Assembly (NCBI GenBank): GCA_947172415.1
Contig: OX359194.1
Coordinates: 4,588,001-4,652,000, forward strand
DNA from: Chondrosia reniformis
Lineage: Eukaryota; Porifera; Demospongiae; Chondrillida; Chondrillidae
Length of the DNA stretch: 64,000 bases
Reading direction: 5' to 3'
Positions 49,856 to 61,944 of this stretch are shown piece after piece. Position numbers and translations under genes: made by a program. Within the stretch, counting starts at the first letter, position 1; the number at the start of each line of letters is the position of its first letter. The notes under the pieces are model-generated. The model saw only the letters and a list, made by a program, of their open reading frames with translations, searched no databases and was not told the origin of the DNA.

Positions 49856-51706
49856 AGTACATAGCTTATATTAACAACTACTATATACATACAACTATTA
49901 TGTAAAACTAGTACATACCAAATAATACCCACAACTATTACATACAATTAGTACATTCAACTAGTACATTCAACTAGTCCATACAACTACGACAAACAGC
50001 TAGGACATATAACTACTACATACACCTACTACATATAACTAGTAAATAAACATCCATTGTAATTATAAATAGTACATACAACTAGTATATACAACTAGTA
50101 AATAAAATTAGTACATACAACTAGTACATACAACTAGAAACTAGGATATACAACTAGCTCACAGAATGAGTACATAATACTAGAACGTACAACTCGTATA
50201 ATCAACTAGTACATAACTACTACACACAACTAGGAAAAAAACTGGGACTTATAAACAGCACATACAACTACTACATATAACTAGTATATAGACTTTTACC
50301 TAATAATTATAAATAGTACATACAACTAGTATCTACTACATAGAACTAGTACCTTCTTAGCCCCTAGTATAACTAGTACAAGAACCTACCACTTGTACAT
50401 ACAACTAGTACATACAACTAGAACATACAACCAGTACATAGCTAGTACATACAACTAGTATATACATACAACTAGTACATACAACTAGTATTTGCAATTA
50501 GTACATATAACTAGTACACACATCTACAACAAATAACTAATACATAAAAATATAACTAGTACATATAAATAGTACATAAACATAGTACATACAAGTAGTT
50601 CATACAACTACTAGTACATAGAACGAGTAAATAAAACTAGGACCTATAACTAGTAAATACCTACTACATATAATTAGTACATAAATATATAACTAGAACA
50701 TATGAATAGTGCATCCATATAATATATATAACTAGTACATAAAACTAGTACATGCAACTAGAAACTAGTACATACAACTATTATATACAAACAACACAAC
50801 TAGTATTTACAACTAGTATTTACAATTAGGTCATACAACTAGTTCACACAACTATTAACTAGTACATATAACCAGTACATGTAAATTAGTGGGTACAACT
50901 AGTTTATAAAATTAGTAACTAGTAAATATAATTAGTACATGTGACTAGTACATACAACTAGTACATACAACTAGTGCATTCAACTAGTACATACAACTAG
51001 GACATATAACTAGTACATAAACCTACTACATATAACTAGAACATACACGTATACCTAGTAAATGTAAATAGTACATACAACTAGTACATACAGCTAGCGC
51101 ATACAACTAGTACATATAACTAGTACACACAAATAAATAGTACATACAAATAGTAAATATAACTAGTACCTACAACTAGTACGTACAACTAGTATCTAGT
51201 AGATACAACTAGAGCATACAACTAGTACATAGCTGGTACTACAACTAGCATATACATACAACTAGTTCACAGAACTTGTGTATACAATTAGCACATGCAA
51301 CTACTACATAGAACTAATACATACAACTAGTACCTAAAACTAGTAAATATAGCTAGTTCTCGTTCATACAACTAGTACATACAACTAGAACTTTTAATAG
51401 TACATATAACTAGTACACACACCTACTTCATAAAACTAATACATAAAAATAGAACTTGTTCAAAGAAATAGTACATCCACAGAGTACATAAAACTAGTAT
51501 ATAAAACAACTAGAAACTAATACACACAACTAGTATATATATAAAATTAGTACATTTAACTAGTACATACATCTGGTATATACATACAACTAGTACATAC
51601 AAGTAGTACATTAAACTAAGTTCATAAAACTAGTATATAGCTAGTACAAAGAACTAGTGCATACATCTTCTACACACAACTGGTTGATATCTATTACATA
51701 CAACTA
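49856..51706 (-). repeat. Satellite B, reverse orientation (segment 6)
   Basis: ACTAGTACATACAACT units up to the MITE. Confidence 0.9.
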
Positions 51707-52215
51707 CAGTGCAGTCCACTTAATTCGAATCCGTTTTTGACGAAATTTCACCTATTTCGAATAGAACTCCAGTTCCCTGTATAGTCCCAGTATATCAATT
51801 TCTTTGGGAATTTTAGTTTGCTACGTAGAGAATACGGAAGTATTTCAACACAAATAAGCAAGCTCATAGTTATTAAGGAGGTAATCACACTTTTAACGGT
51901 TAAGAAATTTAGCTAAATTGTCATTAATCATTCTCAGTACAGTGTTATTCTCTAGGTATGCAACGTTCACTGTACCAATCACTTATTCTGGAACGAAAAC
52001 TAGAAATTATCCATCTTGTGGACAACGCTCCATCTGGAAGGAAAAAAAGGACATTGCTACTACTACTTGGCTGCATAATCTTCTCTTTTTCATTATATTT
52101 CAAATCTATACTTGGTGTTTAGACATCACTTTGATATTTTGTACATAAACCTGATATATTCAAAATTCCTGTTATTTCAAATTCCCTAGAGATTCGAATT
52201 AGGTGGACTGCCCTG
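51707..52215. mobile_element. TA-flanked MITE (Tc1/mariner-pogo type)
   Basis: 509 bp. The ends CAGTGCAGTCCACTTAATTC and (inverted) CAGGGCAGTCCACCTAATTC form ~23-bp inverted repeats, flanked by TA on both sides (51705-51706, 52216-52217). The CAGT-type tip and TA target are pogo/Tigger-like. The 76-codon frame inside shows no transposase motif. Confidence 0.82.
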
Positions 52216-52217
52216 TA

Positions 52218-54608
52218 GTACATACAACTAGTACATAGAATTAGTAAATACAACCAGCTAATACAGCTAGTACATACAAGTAGTACATATACCTAGTACA
52301 TTCACATATATATAGTACATATAAATAGTACGTACAACTAGTATATATAACTAGTACAAACAACTAGTACATACACCCACTACATACAAACGTAACGAGT
52401 ACATATAAGTAGTACATACAACTAGCACATATAAATAGTACACACAACTAGTACATACAACAATAACACAAAACTGGTACATACAACTAGTACATATAAC
52501 TAGTACATACAACTAGTACATACAACTAGTGTCTAGTATATACAATTAGTACCTCCCTAGTTCCTAGCATAATTAGGACTAGACCCTACAACTAGTATAT
52601 ACTACTAGTACATACAACTAGTACATACAACTATTACATATGACTAGTACATATACATCTAACTACTACATAAATTTAGTATATACAACTATTACAGAAA
52701 ACTAGTTCACACAAAGAATCAAGTAGTTCATAGAACTAGTTCATTCCTAGTACCTAGTATAACTTGTATTAGAACCTAATATTAGTTCAAACATCTAGTA
52801 CATAGAGCTGGTAAATACAATTAGGCAATAGTACATACAACTAGTACATATAACAAGTACATACAACAATCACACACTACTTATACATTCAACTAGTACA
52901 AATAACTACTACATTCGACTAGTACATACAAATGGTATTGAGTACATACAACTAGTAAATAAAACTAGTGTATACAATTAGTACACACAAATAGTAAATA
53001 CAGCTGGTAAATATAACTAGTACATACTACTAGTACATATAACTGGTACATATAACTAGTACTTATAAACAGTACATTAAACTAGTTCATAAAACTAGTT
53101 CATACAACTAGTACATGCAACAAGTATCTAGTACATACAACTACAACCTACCTAGTACAGAGTATAATTGGTACAAGAATCAACAACTGCTAAATACACA
53201 TTGTACATACAACAAGTACTTACAAGTAGGAGATACAACTGGAAACTAGTAAATACTACTAGTTTTTAGAAGGAGTATATAATACTTTATAGAGAATACA
53301 ACTTGAATATACATCTAGTATTTAGCTAATATTAACAATTGGTATATACATACAACTATTACGTTCAACTGGTACATAACTTGTACATACAAATAGTATA
53401 TACAACTAGTATATGCAACTAGTACATGCAACTAGTACATACAACTAGTACATACCAAATAGTACCCACAACTAGTAAATACAATTAGTACATTCAACTA
53501 GTCCATACAACAACGACAAACAGCTAGGACATATAACTAATACATACACCTACTACATATAACTAGTAAATACACATACCTTGTAATTATAAATAGGACA
53601 TACAACTTGTACATACAACTAGAAAGTAGTATATACAACTAGCTCACAGAATGAGTACATAATACTAGAACATCCAACTTGAATATTCAACTAGTAATAA
53701 CTACTACACAAAACTAGGAAACACAACTAGGACATACAAATAATACATACACCTACCACATATAACTAGAACATACACTTTTACCTAATAATAATAAATA
53801 GGACATACAACTAGTACATACAACTAGTACATAAAACTAGTATCTACAACAAGTAAATTTAACTAGTACTAGTCCATACAACTAGTACATACAACTAGTC
53901 CTTGCAACTAGTACATAGCTAGTCCATACAACTAGTACTTGCAACTAGTACATATAACTAGTACACACATCTACAACATATAACTAATACATAAAAATAT
54001 AACTTGTACATATAAATAGTACATAAAGATAGTACATACAAGTAGTTCATACAACTACTAGTACATAGAACGAGTACATAAAACTAGGACCTATAACTAA
54101 TACACACCTACTACATATAATTAGTACATAAATATATAACTAGTACATAAGATTAGTGCATCCATATAGTATAGTACATGCAACTAGAAACTAGTACACA
54201 CAACTAATATATACACAAAACTAGCACATGTAATTAGTTCATACAACTATTATATACAAACAACTAGTTCATACAACTAGTATTTACAATTAGGTCGTCC
54301 AACTAGTTCCCAGAACTATTAACTAATACATATAACCAGTACATGCACTGGTACATACAACTAGAACATACAACTAGTTCATATAACTAGTACATCCAAC
54401 TAGTTCATACAACTAGTATTTACAATTAGTACGTACGACTAGTTCATACAACTAGTAACTAGTACATATAACTAGTACATTCAACTAGTACATACAACTA
54501 GAACAAACAACTAGGATATATAACCAGTACATATTCCAACTACATATAACTAGTAAATAAACATATAAATTGTAATTATAAATAGTACATACAACTAGAG
54601 CATACAGC
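52218..54608 (-). repeat. Satellite B, reverse orientation (segment 7)
   Basis: 13-bp units. No gene. Confidence 0.9.
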
Positions 54609-57600
54609 ATACATGAAATAGTTGTACCTATTAATTTTATGAACTAGGTGTATATTAGTTTTATGCATATACCAGATGTATGTACTAGTTAAATGTACAA
54701 ATTTTTATATATATACTAGTTGTATGTACTGGTTTCTAGTTCCATTTACTAGTTTTAGGTAATAGTTGCATGTACTATTTGGATGCACTATTTATTTGAA
54801 CTAGTTATATTTTATGTATTTGTTATATGTAGTAGGTGTGGGTATTAGTTATATGTACTAGTTGAAAGTACTAGTTGTATGTACTAGTTGTATGTACTAG
54901 AACTAGCTATATTTACTAGTTTTAGGTACTCGTTGTATGTTTCAGTTGTATACAATAATTGCATGTGCTAATTGTATTTACAAGTTCTGTGTACTAGTTG
55001 TATGTATATACTAGTTGTATGTACTAACTATGTACTAGTTGTATGTTCTAGTTGTATATACTAGATACTAGTTTTATGTACTAGTTGTATTTACTTTTTG
55101 CATGTACTATTTATATGTGTGTGAACTAGTTATGTGTACTAGTTGTAGGCGCTAGCTGTATGTACTAGTTGTATGTACTATTTACATTTACTAGGTATAG
55201 GTGTATGAACTAGTTATATGTAGTAGGTGTATGTACTAGGTATAATGTCCTAGTTGCATGTACTAGTTGCATTCATTAGTTGCATTTACTAATCATATTT
55301 ACTAGTTACTAATTTATGAACTAGTTGTACCTACGAATTTAATGTACTACTTGTATGTACTAGTTGTATGTACTAATTGTATGTATATACCAGTTGTATG
55401 TAATAGTTAAATGTACTAGTTTCTAGTTGTATGTACTATGTTTATGTACTTTTCATATATACTAGTTATATATTTATATATTAGTTATATGTAGTATGTG
55501 TGTGTACTTGTTATATGTACTAGTTGAAAGTACTAGTTGTATGTGCTAATTGTATGTACTATTTGTAGGTTCTAGAACTAGTTATAGAAGGTACTAAGTA
55601 GGAATTAGTTGTTAGTACCATTTTAACGTACTAGTTGTATGTACTAGTTCTATGTACTAGTACTAGTTATATTTACTAGATGTTGGTATCGGTTGTATGT
55701 AGTAGTTGTATGTACTAATTGTTTGTACTAGTTGTATGTACTAGGTGTATGTATATACTAATTGTAAGTACTAGCTATGTACTAGTTGTATGTATATACT
55801 AGTTTGCTGTTTATGTAGTAGTTGTATATGCTAGTTTAATGTACTCATACTATGTACAAGTTGTATGTATTAGTTATGTTCAAGTTGTATGTATTAATTA
55901 TGAACCAGTTGTACGTACTAGTTGTATGGATATACTAGTTATATGTAGTTGCTATGTACTAGTTGTATATACAAGTTGTATGTTCTAGTATTATGCACTC
56001 GTTTTATAAACTAGGTGTATGTACTAGTTTCTAGTTGTGTGTACTAGTTGTATGTACTAGTTTTATGTACGTTTTGTAGGTACTTGTTGTATGTATTAGG
56101 TGTATGTACTATTTTTATATACTAGGTATATGTGTATGTACTGGTTATATGTAGTAGTTGTATGTAACAGTTGTATGTACAAGTTGCCTATACTACGTTA
56201 TGCGCCAGCTGTGTGTACTAGTTGTAGGTTCTAGTACTAGTTATATTAGGTACTAAGTAGGCATTAGTTGTATATATTAGTTGTTAGTACTACATTAACG
56301 TATTAATTGTATGTACTAGTTCTATGTACTAGTACTAGTTATATTTACTAGTTGTAGGTACTGGTTGTATGTAGTAGTTTGATGTAGTAGTTGTATGTAC
56401 TAATTGTATGTATTAGTTGTATACACTAGTTGTATGTGTATACTAATTGTATGTTGTAGCTATGTACTAGTTGTATGTACTGGTTTCCTGTTCATGTAGT
56501 AGTTGTATATACTAGTTGAATGTACTAGCTGTATATACTAGTTGTATGTACTCGATACTATTTGTATGTACCAATCAAATGTAGTATTTATATGTACTAA
56601 TTGTATGTATTAGTTGTATGTACTAGTGACTAATTGTTTGTACTAGTTGTATGTACTAGCTTTTTGAAGTAAGTGTAGGTTCTAGTAAAAGTTATACTAG
56701 GAACTAGGAAGGAACTCGTTATATATACTACTTGTTTGTTTGTTTGAACTAGTTTTATGTACTAATTGTATGTACTAGTTGTATGTCACAGTCTCATGTA
56801 CTAGTTATATGTACTAATTACTAGCTGTGTGAACTAGTTGTACCTACTAATTTTATGTACTAGTTGTATGTACTCTTTGTATGTATATACTAGTTTTATG
56901 TACTAGTTAAATGTACTAGTGTTATATAGATACTAGTTGTATGGACTAGTTTCTAGTTGTATGGACTAGTTGTATGGACTAGTTGTATGTAGTAGGTGTA
57001 TGTACTAATTGTATGTCCTAGTTGTTTGTACTAGTTGTATGTTCTAGTTGAATGTACTAGTTGTATGTACTATTTGTGTGTACTGTTAGGATGTACTAGT
57101 TGTATGTACTAGTTGCATGTACTAGTTGTATGTTTTATGAACTTGTTCTATTTATATTTACTCGTTGTAGGTACTAGTTATGTGTAGCAGATGTATGTAC
57201 TATTTGTATCTACAATTTGTATGTACTATGAGTATGAACTATTTATAAGTACCAGTTATATGTATGTAGTAATTATATGTTTGTGAACTAGTTATATATA
57301 CTAGTTGTATGCACTAGCTGTATGCTCTAGTTGTATGTACTATTTATAATTACAATGTATATGTTTATTTACTAGTTATATGTAGTTGGAATATGTACTG
57401 GATATATATCCTAGTTATTTGTCCTAGTTGTATATACTAGTTGAATGTACTAGTTATATGTACTAGTTACTAGTTGTGTGAACTAGTTGGACGACCTAAT
57501 TTTAAACACCAGTTGTATGAACTAGTTGTGTGTACATAATAATTGTATGAACTACTTACATGTGCTAGTTTTGTGTATATATTAGTTGTGTGTACTAGTT

Positions 57601-58690
57601 TCTAGTTGCATGTACTATACTATATGGATGCACTAATCATATGTACTAGTTATATATTTATGTACTAATTATATGTAGTAGGTGTGTATTAGTTATAGGT
57701 CCTAGTTTTATGTACTCGTTCTATGTACTAGTAGTTGTATGAACTACTTGGATGTACTATCTTTATGTACTATTTATATGTACAAGTTATATTTTTATGT
57801 ATTAGTTATATGTTGTAGATGTGTGTACTAGTTATATATACTAGTTGCAAGTACTAGATGTATGGACTATCTATGTACTAGTTGCAAGGACTAGTTGTAT
57901 GTACTAGTTGTATGTCCTATTTATTATTATTAGGTAAAAGTGTATGTTCTAGTTATATGTGGTAGGTGTATGTAATATTTGTATGTCCTAGTTGTGTTTC
58001 CTAATTGTGTGTAGTAGTTATTTACTAGTTGAATATTCAAGTTGGATGTTCTAGTATTATGTACTCATTCTGTGAGCTAGTTGTATATACTACTTTCTAG
58101 TTGTATGTACTAGTTGTATGTACTTTTTCTAATTACAAGGTATGTGTATTTACTAGTTATATGTAGTAGCTGTATGTATTAGTTATATGTCCTAGCTGTT
58201 TGTCGTAGTTGTATGGACTAGTTGAATGTACTAATTGTATTTACTAGTTGTGGGTACTATTTGGTATGTACTAGTTGTATGTACTATTTGTATGTACAAG
58301 TTATGTACCAGTTGAACGTAATAGTTGTATGTATATACCAATTGTTAATATTAGCTAAATACTAGATGTATATTCAAGTTGTATTCTCTATAAAGTATTA
58401 TATACTCCTTTTAAAAACTAGTAGTATTTACTAGTTTCCAGTTGTATCTCCTACTTGTAAGTACTTGTTGTATGTACAATGTGTATTTACCAGTTGTTGA
58501 TTCTTGTACCAGTTATACTATGTACTAGGTAGGTTGTAGTTGTATGTACTAGATACTTGTTGCATGTACTAGTTGTATGAACTAGTTTTATGAACTAGTT
58601 TTATGTACTGTTTATAAGTACTAGTTATATGTACCAGTTATATGTACTAGTAGTATGTACTAGTTATATTTACCAGCTGTATTTACTATT
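54609..58690 (+). repeat. Satellite B, forward orientation (segment 8)
   Basis: 13-bp units. It contains recurring longer blocks, e.g. the TTAGGTACTAAGTAGGCATT string near 56255, which returns near 62200. Confidence 0.9.
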
Positions 58691-58855
58691 TCAGGATATC
58701 AGGAAATCTTATTTAAACTGGGGAGGCCCATAGCCTGAGGCTACTACAAAGGCACCCAATACCAAACCATATGTACAATAAATAAATAAATAAAATAAAA
58801 TTGACAATTCGGTTGTGTTAATATTGTTACATAATACAAATTGTCGCTCATGCAT
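58691..58855. mobile_element. Retroposon-like fragment with ATAA tail
   Basis: Non-satellite 165 bp: AGGAAATCTTATTTAAACTG, a GC-richer part (GGGGAGGCCCATAGCCTGAG), then an (ATAA)n-type tail and about 50 bp ending AAATTGTCGC. Flanking satellite continues on both sides. It looks like a LINE 3' end or SINE piece. Family not recognised. Confidence 0.45.
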
Positions 58856-61853
58856 TAGTTGTATCTATATACTAGTTGTTAACATTAGCTATGTACTAGA
58901 TGTATATTCAAGGTGTATGTTCTATATAGTATTATGTACTCATTCTATGAACTAGTAGTATTTACTAGTTTCTAGTTGTAAGTACTAGTTATATGTACTA
59001 GTTGTATGTACTATGTGTATGTACCAGTTGTTGATTCTTGTACTAGTTATACTATGTACTAGGTAAATATTATTTGTATGTACTAGATACTTGTTGCATG
59101 TACTAGTTGTATGAACTAGTTTTATGAACTAGTTGTGTGTACTCTTTATATGTACTAGTTATATGTACCAATCATATGTACTAGTTTTATGTACTAGTGG
59201 TATGTACTAATTTTATCTACTAATTGTATGTACAAGTTGCATATACTAGTTGCATGTAAATGTTGTGCGTTCTAGTTCAATGTACTAGTTGTATGTACTC
59301 GTTACTAGTTGTTAGTAGTAGTTGTATGTACTAGTTGTATGTACTAGTTCCAGTTATATGTACTAGTTATAGGTACTAGTTGTAGGTACTAGTTGTATTT
59401 ATTAGTTGCAAGTACGATTCGTTTGTCCTATTTATATTTACTATCTCTATGTACTATTTATGTGTACTAATTGTATGCAATAATTGTATGTACTAGTTGT
59501 AGGTTCTAGTACTACTTAAACTAGGTACTAGGGAGGGACTATATAGTTATATGTACTAGAGACTACTTGTATGTACTTGTTATATAAAGTAGTTATATGA
59601 CCTAGTTGTTATACCAGTTGTATGTCCTAGTTGTATATACCAGTTGTTTGTCCTAGCTGATTGTACTATTTACTAGTTTCATGTACAGGTTTTGTGTAGT
59701 AGTTCAATGTACTAGTTTTATGTTTTCGTTACTAATTGTATGTACTAGTTATAGGTACTAATTTTATCTACTAATTGTATGTACAAGTTGCATGTACTAG
59801 TTGCATGTAAATGTTGTGCGTTCTAGTTCAATGTACTAGTTGTATGTACTCGTTACTAGTTGTTAGTAGTAGTTGTATGCACTAGTTTTATGTATTAGTT
59901 CCAGTTATATGTACTAGTTGTAGGTACTAGTTGTATTTATTAATTGCAAGTACGATTCGTATGTCCTATTTCTATGTACTAGTTGTATGTACTAGTGGTA
60001 TGTCTTATTTGGATATACTAATTGAATGTACAAATTGTATATACTAGGTGTATGTAGTAGTTGTATGTTCTAATGTTTTGAACTAGTTCTATGTACAAAT
60101 TGTATGTACTAGTTATGTACTAGTTATATGAATTAGTTTTAAGTCCTAGTTCTGGGCACCAGTTGTATGTACTAGTTTTATGTACAACTTTTATGTACTA
60201 TTTGTATGTACTATTTGTATGTACTAGGCGTATGAACTAGTAATATTAACTAGCTGTGTACTATTTGTGTGTACTACTTGTATGCACTAGTTGTAAGTAC
60301 TCGTTGTATGTACTCAATACTATTTGTATGTACTAGTTGAATGTATAAGTAGTGGGTAATTGTTGTATGTAAAAGTTATATGTACTAGTTGTATGTACTA
60401 TTTGTATGTACCAGTTGGATGTATTAGATGTTTTAATTAGTTTTAAGTTCTAGTACAAGTTTTACTAGGTACTAGGAATGAACTAGTTCTAAGAACTACT
60501 TGTTTGTTTGTGTGAACTAGTTTTCTGTACTAGTTGTATGTATTATATTTATGTACTAATTATATGTGTAGGTGCTAGTCAAATGTAATAGTTATATGTA
60601 CTAGTTATATGTACTAGTTGCAAGTACTAGTCACATGTACTAGTAGTATATACTAATTGTAGGTTCTAGTCCTAATTATACTAGGGACTAGGGAGGTACT
60701 AGTTGTATATACTAGACACTAGTTGTATATATACTATTTATATGTACTAGTTGTATGTACTAGTTGTATGTATATACTAGTTGTATATACTAGCCCTGTA
60801 CTAGTTGTAGGTTCTAGTTGTATGTACTAGATACTAGTTGTATGTACTAGTTGTACGTACTACGTGTATGTACCAGTTGTATTTACTATTTGTATGAACT
60901 ATTTATATGTGTGTTTACTATTTATATGTACTAATTGTATGCGCTAGCTATATATACTAATTGTATGTACTATTTACATTTACTAGGTATACGTGTATGT
61001 ACCAGATATATATAGTAGGTGTATGTACTAGTTATATGTCATAGTTGTATGTACTAGTTGCATGTACTAGTTGTTTGTACTAGTTGAATGTACTAGTCGC
61101 ATGTTCTAATTATATTTACTAGTTACTAATTTTATGAACTAGTGGTGCCTACGAATTTTATGTGCTGCTTGTATGTACTAGTTGTATGTACTAGTTGTAT
61201 GTATATACCAGTTGTATGTATTAGTTAAATATAATAGGTGTGTGAACTTGTTATATGTACTAGTTGTATATATGTGCTGCTTGTATGTACACGTTGTGTG
61301 TACTAGTTTTATGTTTATACTAGTTGAATGTACTAGCTTTGAAATAGTTGTATGTTCTACTTGTATGTACTAGATACTAGTTGCATGTACTATTTGCATG
61401 TACTAGTTGTACGTACTAGTTGTATGTTCTAGTTGTATTTACTATTTGTATGTACTAGTTATATGTTTGTGTACTACTTATATGTACTAGTTGTATGTAC
61501 TAGCTGTATGTACTAGTTAAATGTACTATTTATATTTTCTAGGTATATGTGTATGTACTCGTTCTATGAATTAGTTGTATGTACTAGTTTCTAGTTGTAT
61601 ATACTAGTTGTATGTAGTTTTTGTATGTACTAGTACTATGTACTGGTACTAGTTATACTTACTAGATGTAGGTACTGGTTGTATGTAGTAGTTGGATGTA
61701 GTAGTTGTATGTACTAATTGTTTGTACTAGTTGAATGTACCAGTTGTATGTATAAACTAATTGTAAGTACTAGCTATGTTCTGGTTGTATGTGTATACTA
61801 GTTTGTTGTTTATATAGTAGTTGTATATGCTAGTTTTATGTACTCACACTATG
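58856..61853 (+). repeat. Satellite B, forward orientation (segment 9)
   Basis: The start repeats the segment found at about 58320 (TTAATATTAGCT versus TTAACATTAGCT, then ACTAGATGTATATTCAAG), a local ~535-bp repeat. Confidence 0.9.
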
Positions 61854-61944
61854 AAAAATCTAGGATACCATTTTCCTACGTGCTATATGCCTATTCTGTA
61901 AAAAGAGCCTATAGGGGAACTAAACCTAAAGAGAGCTTTTGGTT
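61854..61944. mobile_element. 91-bp insertion with 8-bp target duplication
   Basis: ACACTATG occurs directly on both sides (61846-61853 and 61945-61952). The similar unoccupied site near 55850 reads CATACTATGTACAAG. The insert is unlike satellite and has no clear inverted ends. An 8-bp duplication fits hAT-type MITEs. Confidence 0.6.

Noticed and set aside
51918..52148. A 76-codon frame in the TA-flanked MITE.
   Set aside because: Hydrophobic, no transposase motif, and the host element is too short. Probably chance.
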